64,000 bases of DNA, taken from assembly GCA_900239685.1 (NCBI GenBank), contig OENT01000098.1:155419-219418 (forward strand), written 5' to 3'. Positions 25,701-37,186 of this stretch are shown piece by piece. Each line of letters starts with the position of its first letter. Position 1 is the stretch's first letter. The stretch is from Rotaria macrura. Lineage: Eukaryota > Rotifera > Eurotatoria > Philodinida > Philodinidae. The notes below the pieces were generated by a model. The model was not told the DNA's origin and did not search any database. It saw nothing but the letters and a program-made list of their open reading frames with translations. The position numbers and the translations under genes are program-made.

Positions 25701-26971
25701 TTGCAAATGTGGCTAAACTGGAATACATACCCTATGCAATCGTGGTAAGTATTGATTGTCTTGTTGATTCTAGTAAAAATATTGTCAAATAACAGGTTGC
25801 TGGTTCGGAAATCGGTTCTTTGGATGACGAACTGTGGGATTGGGTATTGTCTCATCAAGAATTGGTCTTTGCACGAACAACACCTGAACAAAAATTGCGC
25901 ATCGTTGTCGAATTTCAGCGGCGCGGTGAAGTCGTGGCAGTCACAGGTGATGGAACTAACGACGCACCAGCACTCAAATGTGCTCATCTAGGCGTAGCTA
26001 TGCAGTCTGGCACAGAAGTATCGAAAGAAGCTGGTGATATGATTCTGCTCGATAACAATTTTGCATCGATCATTAAAGCCATTGAAACGGGTCGTTTACT
26101 GAGTGATAACTTGAAGAAAGTGGCCATTTATTTATTACCCGGAGGTAACATCTTTTGTTAAGAATATTTCAAAAGAATCTTCTGTTCATTTTTAGGTTCT
26201 TGGTCACAAATTTGGCCTGTGTTCTTTAATTTGTGGTTTGGCATGCCATTAGCACTCTCTGCGTTTTGGGCAACAGTTTTTTGTATGCTTAACGGTATGT
26301 TAGAAAGTTATTCTAACTAATCTAAATTTGCATTCATTTCTTTTACATACTCAGATGTATTCATGTCACTTGCCATGGTAACGGAAAAACCTGAGCGTGA
26401 TATCATGTCTCGACCGCCATCCATTCGAGAGAAAGATCATCTTCTCAATCTAAAACTACTCGTTCATGCCTATTTGTTTGTCGGAAATTTCGAATGCTTC
26501 ACTGCATTTTTTTGCTATTGTTACTATTGGATTGATCAAGGTGTACCATTCTATTCATTCATGTTTACTTTTGAAAATTTTGGCATCGATCCTCTAACTC
26601 CTTATACTTCTGATCAGTTACAACATATGACCTATTCGGCACAATCAGTCTACTACTGTTCCATGTGTCTTTTTCAATTTTTCAATTTCTTTGCCACACG
26701 TACGCGTTATGCTTCGATTCTTGAACACAACCCAATATGGGGTAAAGGTCAAAACTTGTACATATTTGTTGCCATGCTTGTTTCGGTCAGTATTCAATTA
26801 ATTTTAACATTGGTTGGCTGGTTCAATCGTGTGTTTGGCACAGGTCACGTACCTGTTAAATACGTCATGCCAACACTTGCATTCGGCATGCTTTGGTTGA
26901 TTATTGATGAGCTCAGAAAACTTTGTATCCGCAAGTATCCGCATGGTATTTTAGCTCGGATTGCATGGTAA
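22771..26971 (+). CDS. P2C-type (Na+/K+-ATPase-related) P-type ATPase alpha subunit, divergent
   Basis: Membrane cation-pump family protein, 1193 aa, exons 22771-23418, 23487-23901, 24235-25068, 25125-25744, 25796-26144, 26196-26294, 26355-26971. Catalytic core intact: actuator LTGES (222-226), phosphorylation motif DKTGTLTQNKMTV (Asp388), nucleotide-domain KGAPD, hinge TGDGTNDAPAL. Order and spacing follow Na+/K+-ATPase alpha, including GFNTILWVAGI before M1-M2 and the RKL-x-IRKYPHG C-terminus. Odd points: M4 reads FLPLGLP where Na+/K+-ATPase has NVPEGL, so the key Glu is Leu346. M5 lacks the Glu779 equivalent, M6 has CMLND (Asp804 to Cys, Asp808 kept), and M8 has QFFN for QWAD. It is about 170 aa longer than usual, with inserts in the N domain (three 11-residue R-x-L-S repeats, 431-463) and P domain. 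Transported ion, or any transport at all, is uncertain. Confidence 0.92.
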
Positions 26972-29900
26972 TAAACATTCATATTTTTCTTTTTCCTCCA
27001 TGTCAATGTTAACCCAACATATATAGATATACGAAAAGTGTCTTGAAGTTTAATCACGTCAAAAGCTACAAGACTAAAAAACAGAGCACTTCTTTCATAT
27101 TTCTATTGATTGCTTCTATTTATTTTATTTTTTATTGATACTTAAAATAAAACTTGATATGCTTTTGAAAAACATATTTCATTTAGATTCGTTCAAATAT
27201 TCAATTTTCTAGTATTAGGAGTAGATTTTAGCATGGTCTAACTCTCAAAACTATTCGCGAATACCATAGTAATATTATGGGAATGCAATATAGATGAGTG
27301 AGTACTCAATCTCATTTTGATGCTTTTATTTCACCTTGCGTTAGATTATTTTGGAAAATGTGAGCCACTACCACACTCAACCCTCCATGACTAGTAAGGT
27401 ATAACCGAAGACATTGTCAAACATACATCAAATTAATACTCGATTTACTCGTTATGAAATACTCATGAACGATCAAGACACAACTTTCGTTTTTATTGAA
27501 CTTGTTGAATACTCTTGTACACATTAGCATTAGAATATGCGCTGAAAACATCAAGTTTAGATCGTTCAATAGCAACAAACAGCAGCTTAACCAAGAGATA
27601 TTCATGCAATCAAACTGCAAACTTTAATCAAGTATAATAAAAACTGTCCTTTCCTAAAAGTATAAATTCGGCAGCTGTAGTTTCTTATCAAATCTTTTGA
27701 GCATTATTAACAATCATAACCAGTAATGCGCAGTTTTCCATCTGAACATTATATTCTAGGGCTGAAGAAATTAAGTACAACTACGTGTTTACAGAAAATG
27801 AGGCATAATCAATTATTCAGATATGAAAACCATGGCAAAAACATTATATGTAATCAAGACTATTTTTTATCGGATAAAAATTAATTGAACAACCGATCAT
27901 TCAGATGAATAAAAAACTGAATTGGTGAATCACGTAATGTGTTACGACACTGTGCATAATTCAAAACAAAACCAAGTTTTACAGTTGCAAAGTCGTCTTG
28001 ACTTATTTTCAAACTTTCTATCAAACACATATTTAACGACTAAATGCTTCTACCTTACGTAACATTTCATTATTCAAAGAAAAATAACCACATAATTTAA
28101 ATACAAGAAAGAACAGAATAATCGATTTTGAATCATCTTTGTTCACGATTTGTATGCGTTGGTAACTCGTTACATATCAATAATAATCATGTTTACTTAT
28201 ATTTTTTCTTAGCCTCACATGAAGTTGTTTTGTATGTTCGGTTCAGTAATCACAAGAATGATAATAAAAAAACGTATATTACACGCAAACAAAAATGAAA
28301 GACGCAGAAAAACAAGAAATATTCAAGTTTTTTCTCAATGAATCATATCAATAAATGATAAACATGTCCCCCACGTACATATGCAATTTTTAATCAAGCG
28401 TAACAACGTTTGTCATATCTCTCTCTCTCTCTTTCCCCTCCTTGATATTTTACTGTATAGGTTTCTCTCCCCTTCATCATCGTGATGGGCGATATACCCA
28501 AACATTCAACTTGTTAAAATCATAGAGAGAAGAAAACAAGACTCAAAGTCCATTGCAATAGTGCAGCGTATATTTGCTGCACATACTATACCTGAAGGAG
28601 AATCATAAAGACGTATATTGGTTATTGGCTTTACCGAACTTCAGTGTTGGCTATTACGAACGTTGAGTTCAATATGATGAACCAATGACTACCCACTGCA
28701 CGAAATACAAAAAACTGGATAGAATAATAGTATCGGAAACCTGTGAAGTATTCGCTAGTTATTATAGCTTCAGAAGATAAAATGCAAGATAGAAAAGTCG
28801 TTTATAACGAAATAAGAAAAAATCAAACAATAAAATATTCATGAATATTACTGTAGACTACAACTATAGATGTGACTCAAAAGGATTAACAAAATAAAAT
28901 ACAGAACTAGTGAAAAGTGTAATCGAAATGAAGAAAAATTTGGATAGAACTACTTCTGAAATGATGAAAATAGGTTTCATGATCATTATCATTGTTTCTA
29001 TTAAAAGCGTAATACAAGATTCACATGTATTTTTCGTTATAGTTTCTGAATGTTCATGCAAATCTTGCTTCTTTTGGAATATTTCTAAAATCGAACTCTA
29101 ATAAACTATAAAGAAATGATGCTTGTAACACTATTCATGTCACATTTTAATAAGCACATATGTAACGTTCATGTTGAAAGATAGTTTTCAACACAAAATT
29201 GAAAAGATGTCAAATTATCTGTTTACTAACAACAAATGTTGTTGATCACCAAAAATAGATACTTTTCATAGGCAATTTTATTGATGCTCATTCAATATTT
29301 CTTTTTCTTAAAAAAGTACAACTTACAAAAAAAATTAAATTATCATCAAAATAGTAGCCACATAAACAATACTTAAGATTTTGACCATATTTAAACAAGT
29401 ATTTTTGAAATGCTTAAGGCTATTTATTCGATATCGACAAAAACTATTTTCTTTATCAACAGCATTAACAGTATGAAGTGAAATGGTGATATCATGAACA
29501 CAGAAGATCTTTTAATACAAAGGAAAATAAGGAAAAGAGAGAACATGTACTTTTGGGCCCGTGCCAAAGGGCATAGCAAATGAAAAAGTAGAGAAGACGA
29601 ATTAATCGATGGCGAAAACTCACACAATTTGAAAAATTTTGGTGATCACACCCCACATCCTTCTTGAATTAAAACAAAATTTTTGAAATTTAAAATATTT
29701 TCAATAATTCATTACGAGAAAATTTATGTCTTTTACAAATTGTATGCCGTTCGTATTGCTCTAAAGAGAAAGGGAACATCAGGTTGTATTTCGAACACAC
29801 CAACTGTCACTCATACTCTGCTTGACAACTGATACTTCCAAATGGGTAATAAATTATTTTGTTTTTGATTCTTAATCAATTTTAAATCAAAAGAAATCAC

Positions 29901-30120
29901 CAAGACCCCAACATAATCAATGAATCGAGTACAGTAATAACATTTTCTATCTATGTTGTTGAAAATATCAATCTAGGAAAAAAACAGCTGAAATCTTATT
30001 TCAGCCGTTGTCCTTGGGATATGCATAATTATAAATACCACAGAAGATTACTCAAAAAGGTATTGTCCTTAGCTTATTCTACTTCGGTTGTTCATATTCA
30101 ATTGAAGTAAACTGCATGAA
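26972..30120. other. Gene-poor region downstream of the ATPase
   Basis: Read on both strands: only short, low-complexity open frames, none with a recognisable domain or splice structure. A pyrimidine (CT)-rich tract lies near 28420-28440. Confidence 0.45.
27146..27151 (+). promoter_or_regulatory. Candidate poly(A) signal of the ATPase gene
   Basis: AATAAA about 175 bp past the ATPase stop codon. Confidence 0.4.
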
Positions 30121-30125
30121 CGGCA

Positions 30126-30389
30126 CTGTCATTCGGTCAAAAGATATTTTTATTGATCTATAACGATTGGAGCCAAGAAATTTTATTTACACATCACAGT
30201 GTCATCGACAATCATACATTGACTCGAACCTCATTACATTTCTTGATAACGGAGGGGAACGAGCAAACATATTGTAGCTTTGATGTTCGTTTTTACAGTA
30301 TTTATGACGATGGAAGTTTTACTATCCAACATTTGAATTTTCGAATCCTCTCGATTGCCAATGAAGATGTTGTTACACATAGCAAGTAG
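30126..30389 (+). other. Possible orphan coding exon
   Basis: Open stretch ending with TAG that includes NDWSQEILFTHHSVIDNHTL and YSIYDDGSFTIQHLNFRIL. Its alternating hydrophobic pattern suggests beta structure and the composition is coding-like. No ATG opens the frame and no strong acceptor precedes it, so it could be the last exon of a decayed gene. Family not recognised. Confidence 0.25.
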
Positions 30390-30672
30390 AGAGCTTACTT
30401 CAAACGCCTTATTGATATTTTTTGTTTCTTTATCTAATTATTTCAATTTATAATAAAAATTTACTTTTGAAAACTGTATTCGCTCTATAATTATTCAAAG
30501 ACTCTGATGAGAAATATAGATCTCTACTTTGATTTTTAAAACTGTACATGTTGAAATAGACTATCGATTAAGAAGGGACTGCACAATTTTCATTGAATAC
30601 GTAAAATCAAAGATCCAAAAAAGATTCTAGATATACTTTCTTTAAAGATAATCGAGTGAGTTCAAGATCGAA

Positions 30673-31131
30673 CCCAGGTCAAGAAATCAAACATTAATTA
30701 TTGTAAGATCAGATGGAATACTAGAAAAAATCGTGCACTCAGAGATCTTACATCAATTCGTACTGTTAGATTCTTGTAAGATCTTACTATTGCATAAGAT
30801 TTTCTATAATCTTATATGGAGATCTGACAGAAGAACAAGATCTGTCAAGAATTTTAGAGTAAGACTTGATGTCAGACTTCTGAAACCACGATTTTGTGTA
30901 CGATTTTTCGTCTGATCTTACAAGATCATACAAGATCAGATGCAGAATCTTGTCATATCTTAATGTCTGATTTTTTGCCCTGGGAATATAAGATTATAAA
31001 AAATCTTATGTTACAGTAAGATCCTACAAGAATCTGAGTGTACGAATTGATGTAAGATCTCTGAGACAACAATTTTTTTGTACGATTTCATCTGATCTTG
31101 CAAGACTTAATGTCTGATATTTTGACCAGAG
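30673..31131. repeat. Nested palindromic repeat (MITE-like) rich in AAGATC
   Basis: Long inverted repeat: arm 30738-30814 matches the reverse complement of 30989-31065 almost base for base (starting CTCAGAGATCTTACATCAAT), and similarity continues outward to 30673 and 31131. Terminal motif CCCAGGTCAAGAAATCAAAC on the left. Two right-hand ends of the same family are present, ending GCCCTGGG at about 30984 and GACCAGAG at about 31131, so one copy appears joined to or nested in another. Confidence 0.75.
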
Positions 31132-31530
31132 TAACAGAAAGATTATTTTTAGTAAGAGTATTTCAGAAAGAAAATTGTTAGTGCAAACTTATTTAGTATC
31201 TATTTATTGCACTGGTTTATTCTTGTTTTATGAAGAACCGAGTTTTACTGATGTTTAAAAAGATAAATCTTGTACATTCGTACGAATCGCAGCATTGATT
31301 TTTAAGAATTTATAATTTGTTTACTCCTATATTTCTTATTCTTACCATTTTGTAGCCTGTTTTTTTTCGATTGTTTCTTACACGAAGAACATGAAATTTG
31401 AAAAAAAAGATGATTCGTAGTTTATTTTTAAGATAGACGTCGTAATTCAATGAACTGGAAACAGAGACATTGGTTTAACTTATACAAGTTACAAATGTCG
31501 ATGATTGAATTTTTTATGGATTAATAGCTG
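31132..31530. other. Intergenic, nothing recognised
   Basis: AT-rich spacer between the palindromic repeat and the hAT element. No coding or structural signal was identified. Confidence 0.4.
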
Positions 31531-31762
31531 GACTGAACCAGAGGCCGAAACGGGGCGGGATGCAATTTCTCGTAAGTGGGCGGGGCGGCGCACGGTAGGA
31601 AAAAACAGCATCCCCGACATTTTCCCAGTTCTTCAATTTCACTATAAAGACGTTCATATTTATAAATACATATAAATATCAAAACAAAAGATTTTGTTTT
31701 CACTTATGGTCAGCATTTGATTGCATATAAGTGTGAGGATTTCTGTGAAACGTTCGTTGTCT

Positions 31763-32230
31763 CTATTGAATTCGGTGTTCAACATTGAGGAAGAAAACAC
31801 TCTGGGATTCGTTCTGCATCCGAAATTCAAAACATTATTGTCAGCAGCGGCAGCTCAAAAATCAGAGTGTTATCGAACGTGTCGTGCATTGTTGCCGAAA
31901 GGGAACTATGCATCCGCATTCGATGGTCACAATGAACCACCAAGAAAAAAGCAAAAGAATTTTCTAGAAAAATCGAAGGATGACGATGTAATAAAAACAA
32001 AATGTAAAAACACAACGGCAGCAAAGGTTGAACTCGATATTTATATCGATTGTAAGGTGGATGAACATAAGAATTATGCGAATACATTATTATTTTGGAA
32101 AGAATACCATAATATGTTTCCAAACCTCTCGAAGTTAGCACATCGAATATATTGTCCTCTGCAGTTCAGCTGCTGTTGAAAGATAGTTTTTGACAGCACA
32201 TCTAATCGTCAGTCAAAGTAGATATAATCT
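31763..32230 (+). pseudogene. hAT transposase C-terminal fragment, broken
   Basis: An open frame gives the C-terminal part of a hAT transposase: LGFVLHPKFKTLLSAAAA corresponds to the LDPRFK region, and LLFWKEYHNMFPNLSKLAHR to the dimerisation domain (W..FP.LSKLA). The frame then shifts near 32150: the conserved SSAA-ER stretch continues in the next frame as CSSAAVER and meets a TAG. Zinc-finger and catalytic N-terminal parts are missing. It cannot encode an active enzyme. Confidence 0.8.
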
Positions 32231-32342
32231 AGACCCAACCACTGTTAACAATATATTATTTCATCGCTCAATAGAGAACGGCAAAAAGATTGATTGATCT
32301 CGAGAAATATGTTTTTGTGCTCATATCAATTTAGGCCAGATA

Positions 32343-32580
32343 GAAACAGCTGACTTTTTATTTCTATGATTGTTTTTAATACGAATCAATTGATTTGAAT
32401 CAGAAAAAAAACAGCAATATCAAAAGAAAGATCACAGAAATCAAGAAAATGGGATTTAAACTGTCTCCCCTTAGATTGATATTTCGAACAACAAGGATAC
32501 CGAATTTTATCATTTCAATCGAATAGCTGATTTTTTTTATTTGAAATCGATTTAAAATAAAAAAAAGTCAGCTGTTTCCC
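32343..32580. repeat. Inverted repeat nested inside the hAT element
   Basis: GAAACAGCTGACTTTTTATTT near 32346 is repeated inverted as AAATAAAAAAAAGTCAGCTG near 32558-32577, enclosing about 190 bp. It may be a small MITE inserted in, or an internal part of, the hAT element. Confidence 0.55.
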
Positions 32581-32860
32581 CCTTGACTTAACCTCTACTC
32601 GTGAGCCTATTTTTTGTACTAATATTTGTGATTTTATGTACTATCGTGTGAAACTTGTTGTACTCTAAGATAATTGTGAGTATTCTTGCAATATACTGTG
32701 ACATAAATTATAAAAATAAAAGTCGAAAACAACCTTAAAAATTTTAATGATACAACTAAAATCAGTCAAGAGAATATCAGAGTGGGGAGTGGCGGGGAAA
32801 CCCGTGTCGGGGCGGGGCGGGGAGTGAAAAACTTCCCCCGTTTCGGTCTCTGAACTGAAC

Positions 32861-33753
32861 ATCAGTTGAAATATCAACAACAAAATCTCTTACATGCGAA
32901 AATAATTGAATATTGTACGAATTTCATAAGATACGTTTCTTAAAGAAATATTAAACATCATTTGTGGTATTTTTGATACTAAATCGGGTCATACATATTT
33001 GAGATATCATTTTGAGAAGAAACCTTAGAAGGGTAAGAGCGACAAACATCCTCCCGATAATTACAAGCCAATTGATTGTTTTTCTCTTTTTGCAGAGGAT
33101 ATAGTTAGAAAATTTGGCGAATAGATTCTCAAAACAACATATCGCTCAATCATAGTTCCAGTGACCTTAGTGGTAAACTTTTTTTTTCATTGAAAAACAA
33201 AGTATTCTCTTCTAGCGGTATGTAGCTATTCTTTGGAACATTTTTACATTCCACATTAAGTGCCGAAAGATTGATCTTTGTTGAATAATATAACATCAAG
33301 ATATTTTAAAAAAAGCTTTATAGTGTTTAAATGCAAATAATATTCTAATATCCAAGAAATCCTCGCACAAATAGTATTTCTAACTGAAATTTTGTAGAAT
33401 GGTTTTTCTAATCACCTTTACACTGTTGATATGACTCTGAAAAAGAATAGTAAAATCTTCATAATCTTAGATATCTGTGTTATAATTTCAAAACCAGAAA
33501 AAAAATTTATAATTCGATAGTAAAACAATTTCTTGGCATATTTTTATGTTTACTATTGAAAAGTACATTGAAGTTAGAAAGAAATCATAGAATCTATATA
33601 GTATAATACATGTATTTACTCTGATTGAGTGCGACCTCTGGTTAAAAATCTGTATACAAGTCCATATTATATTTTATAGCGAAGTAACTAGAACTTGCAT
33701 TATTGCTGCAACTTAAGTCGTTTCTATTATATTTTATAATCTTTCTTTTTATC
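32861..33753. other. Intergenic, upstream of the PDXK-WARS2-DDX1 cluster
   Basis: No coding sequence recognised. The promoter of the three-gene cluster should lie here, since the spacers between those genes are too short to hold full promoters. No specific element could be assigned. Confidence 0.4.
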
Positions 33754-35103
33754 ATGTCAACTAAAACTAGACGAGTACCTCGAGTATTATCTATTCAAAG
33801 CCATGTCGTTCATGGATTTGTTGGTAATAAATGTGCTACTTTTATCCTTCAGGTTTTTTCTGTTTTATTAACATTACGAATATGTTGATCATGTTTGAAA
33901 TAAATCTTTTTGCAGCTTTACGGATTCGAAGTCGATGTCATTAATTCTGTCCATTTTTCCAATCATACGGGTTCATTATTTTTAGTCTTCTTTGTTTTTA
34001 CGATTGACTGTGAACCATTTGCTAGGATACAATGTGGTAAAAGGCAGTCGGTTAAGTGCCGATGAACTTCGAGATATTTTTCAAGGTCTAATATCCAATG
34101 AACTTTTTGACTACGACTATATATTAACGGGTTATATGGGTTCTGGTGAACTGCTATCTGTTGTTGCTGAATATGTACGCCTTATTAAGGCAAAATCTCC
34201 ACATGTAAAATACCGTAAATATTTATAATGGCACCTGTTTTTTCTCATTTACGTAACTGTGACTACCTTTCAGTTTGTGATCCAGTGATTGGTGACAATG
34301 GTAAACTTGTAAGTGATAGAACCATATGATGATCATTCACTTTTTCATCATAGTACGTCGATCAATCATGTGTCGAGATGTATAAGAACGTCATTCTTCC
34401 ATTAGCCGATATAGTTACACCGAATGATTTCGAATTGGAGTAGGTTTAAGAAAAATACGAATTTAGTTTGTAATCGACTCTGTTTAGGCAATTAATCGGA
34501 AAACAGATTAAAATTGATCATGATAATAATCCATTAAAGATGATTTGGCAATCAATAAAATCGCTACATGATTTAGGTCCATCACATGTTATTATCTCAA
34601 GTATATCTGCAGCAAAATTAGGTGGCAAAGATACAATGTTACAAATGTTTGCTAGTTCAAAAACCTCAAGGGATTATTATCGAAAATTCCGAATAGATTT
34701 TCCATATCTTCAAGGGTGTTTTACTGGTACTGGAGATTTGTTTTCTGCTTTAGTTCTAGCATGGTTTCACGTTGACGATAATCTCATTGTAAGTCCATTT
34801 AATATGCTCCTTGGTCGATGAATCATTTTCGATTGTCAATATGTTTGTTTTTCTTCTTGTAGTCAGCTTGTGAAAAATCAATATCAGTTCTTCATCAAGT
34901 CTTGTTAAAAACTATTGGTAAATTTTGTTATTTTATTTTATTTTCTTATCCTTTCATACTGTTTTATTTTAGAATTATCCCCATCACTTAATATATATAA
35001 TACTTGTGGCAACGAATTAAGTTTAATTGAAAGTAAAACAGTTATCGAAAAAGCTGAAAAACTATTTCATGCTATTATTACCGATGAATGCATCGGTTTA
35101 TAA
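33754..35103 (+). CDS. PDXK: Pyridoxal kinase
   Basis: ATP-dependent phosphorylation of pyridoxal, pyridoxine and pyridoxamine in the vitamin B6 salvage pathway, cytosolic. Eight exons (33754-33852, 33916-33970, 34026-34214, 34274-34308, 34354-34439, 34488-34788, 34863-34917, 34973-35103) give 316 aa; human PDXK has 312. Ribokinase-fold landmarks in order: [20 protein letters not shown] at the N-terminus (substrate pocket), [25 protein letters not shown], the P-loop-side [12 protein letters not shown], the [14 protein letters not shown] segment, and the anion-hole/catalytic-base motif [15 protein letters not shown] (Asp of GTGD). First gene of a head-to-tail cluster: WARS2 begins 113 bp later on the same strand. 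All key residues I can place are conserved, so it should be active. Confidence 0.96.
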
Positions 35104-35179
35104 GTCAGATATCTCCTTTTTGTGTTTATATATATGATTGGGAAAAAGATATAAATAATATCATCGATGATACAATTCA

Positions 35180-35216
35180 TGTTGAAATCATATTTCAGAG
35201 GTTTAGCATGTTCTAG
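35180..35216 (+). promoter_or_regulatory. Candidate trans-splice acceptor before WARS2
   Basis: In the 113-bp PDXK-WARS2 gap, TTGAAATCATATTTCAG ends at 35198, and a second AG at 35215-35216 directly touches the WARS2 ATG. Either could accept a spliced leader. If the first is used, the leader is followed by a minimal upstream frame, ATG-TTC-TAG, just before the true start. Confidence 0.45.
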
Positions 35217-37149
35217 ATGTTTCAGCGACGTGTACTTTGTGGTATACAACCATCGAATGTTCCACATATTGGAAACTATTTAGGTAGCTTTAGAACAATG
35301 ACAAAAATTTATTCATCATTCTCATTTGTTCATAGGAGCAATTAAAAAATGGATCGACTTACAAAATAGCGGAGATAATTTGATCGTTATGTTAGCTGAT
35401 CTTCATGCAGTTACTATTCCACGTGAACCTGATATATTAAGGTGAGAAGAAAACGTATGACAAGAAAAATATTTTCGATGATTTATTTTTAGAAAATCTG
35501 TGTTTGAAACAGCTGCATCGTTAATTGCTTGTGGTATAGATCCAAAACGGAGTATTATTTATCGACAATCAGATGTAAGAATTGAGAGAAGAGAAAGCAC
35601 TTGAAAAATATATGCCCGGAAAACGTTGTGCTTGTTTTCCTCTCAACAAAAAGCATTTTGTTGCCTTGATTAATAGAGAAAATGAAAAACCTCAAGATTA
35701 ATTTTTTAGATGCCTTATGCAACTTTATGTTCTATTGAAAATAGTAAAAATAATACGCAACAATGTATAGCATCTTAGAGGAATAACGAAATCGACACGT
35801 CTTCTGTTAAAATAATAGTTTTGACAGATGTTTTTGAAGTCGAAAAAAAAATAGCAGATAGTTTTGTCTAATTAATTGCTATAACACCATTTCGAAAAAG
35901 AATCAATTGAATTGAAAATCATTTTTCATGAACTCTATCGAGTCAAAATGTTGAAAAGAAAATTTTCCCTTGAACATACATAAATACACACTTCCATTTA
36001 GGATTGTGCAGGTGTCATACACAAGCAAAGATCGATTGAGACGAACTATTTTTCATGTGTATCATTCTTAGAACAACCCAAATCCGTCAACACATTCATG
36101 TATTAAAATTAGAAAATTTGCTCAATACCCAATCCTCAGTCTTTGAATGCGATTGACGGAAAATTACTTTCATAAGCATTTGATAGTCATCAAAAGTCAT
36201 TATTGATTAACTTTTTAAACAGAAACTATTCGTTTAAGACGCTTTGTTTTTCTAAATTCGTTATTAAAAATGAGAAACACATTCTTTTTTTAAAGCTCTA
36301 TCATCATACACAACTATCTTGGTTACTTGGTACAATGACGACGGTACAAAAAGTTGGTCATATTCCAACATATAAGGTAAGTTGTGACATTTTTTTCTTT
36401 AAAAACATAGAAGAAAACCTAATTATATTTTTTTAGTCAAAAGTCAAAGATGAGACATCAATTCCCCTAGGTCTTTTTCTCTATCCAGTTTTACAATCAG
36501 CTGATATACTTCTTTTCAAAACTACACATTTACCTATTGGTGAAGATCAAATTCCACATTTACAATTATGTACGTACATGATAGAAAAATTCTATCATTA
36601 TTATAAACAAAATATATTTCCTGTTCCACAAATGATGGCCAGTTCGTAATTTATAATTGTTATCTATCTCAAATACTCTCATTTATTTTAATAGCTGAAA
36701 CAACTCGCATTCGAAGTCTTCGTCATCCAGAACAGAAAATGTCTAAATCGGATTATGAAGAACGTTCACGCATTGACATAATGGATGATGAGAATGTTAT
36801 ACGAGATCGTATTATGAAAGCATTAACAGATTTTAATGCGCAAGTTACATACGATCGTGAGCTTAGACCAGGTGTATCGAATTTAGTCGATATCTATGCT
36901 GGTTTGACGAATCAATCGATTGAAAATATTGTTGCTGAAGTACAACATGGTAATCTTAATACGGGTGCATTTAAAAAACGTCTTGCACAAATAATTATTG
37001 AACATTTTCGTTCCAAACGTATAGAATATTTAAAATTAATGAATGATCCTAAATATCTTTCAACTATTCTTGACAACGGTCGAGAACGTGCAGCAGAAAT
37101 AGCTGATAGCACATTAAATGAAGTGAAACATATCATGGGTTTTAATTAG
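35217..37149 (+). CDS. WARS2: Tryptophanyl-tRNA synthetase, mitochondrial/bacterial type
   Basis: Class I aminoacyl-tRNA synthetase that charges tRNA-Trp, expected in mitochondria. Six exons (35217-35283, 35336-35441, 35493-35574, 36296-36376, 36437-36641, 36695-37149) give 331 aa. Signatures: [15 protein letters not shown] with HIGN (HIGH motif), [28 protein letters not shown], and KMSKSD after SLRHPEQ. Two oddities. The catalytic domain starts only about eight residues after the ATG, so no clear mitochondrial presequence is visible. The fifth intron seems to use a weak donor (GTTCGT), chosen because it keeps frame and matches family spacing between VP and SLR; the stronger GTAATT four bases on breaks the frame with the best acceptor. 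Middle gene of the cluster; DDX1 starts 37 bp after its stop. Confidence 0.93.
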
Positions 37150-37186
37150 GCTTTGTTGCTTGTATTCTAGATTGAAAAACGAAAGA
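37150..37186 (+). promoter_or_regulatory. Candidate trans-splice acceptor before DDX1
   Basis: The whole spacer between the WARS2 stop and the DDX1 ATG is 37 bp and contains CTTTGTTGCTTGTATTCTAG (to 37170), a pyrimidine-rich tract ending in a 3' splice site only 21 bp after the stop. There is no room for a poly(A) signal plus promoter, as expected for operon genes separated by spliced-leader trans-splicing. Confidence 0.6.

Larger units (their letters stand above)
31531..32860 (+). mobile_element. hAT-superfamily transposon, defective
   Basis: Terminal inverted repeats CAGAGGCCGAAACGGGG (from 31539) and, reverse-complemented from 32852, CAGAGACCGAAACGGGG. Flanking 8-bp direct repeats GACTGAAC (31531-31538) and AACTGAAC (32853-32860) differ at one base, as expected for an ageing hAT target duplication. 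GC-rich GGGGCGGGGCGG-type tracts sit just inside both ends. The interior carries a transposase remnant on the plus strand. Its size of about 1.3 kb is too small for an intact hAT. Confidence 0.88.

Noticed and set aside
30640-30690. tRNA-like T-arm (TTCAAGATCGAACC) before the palindromic repeat
   Set aside because: No acceptor stem, D-arm or anticodon arm can be formed around it; it belongs to the repeat margin.
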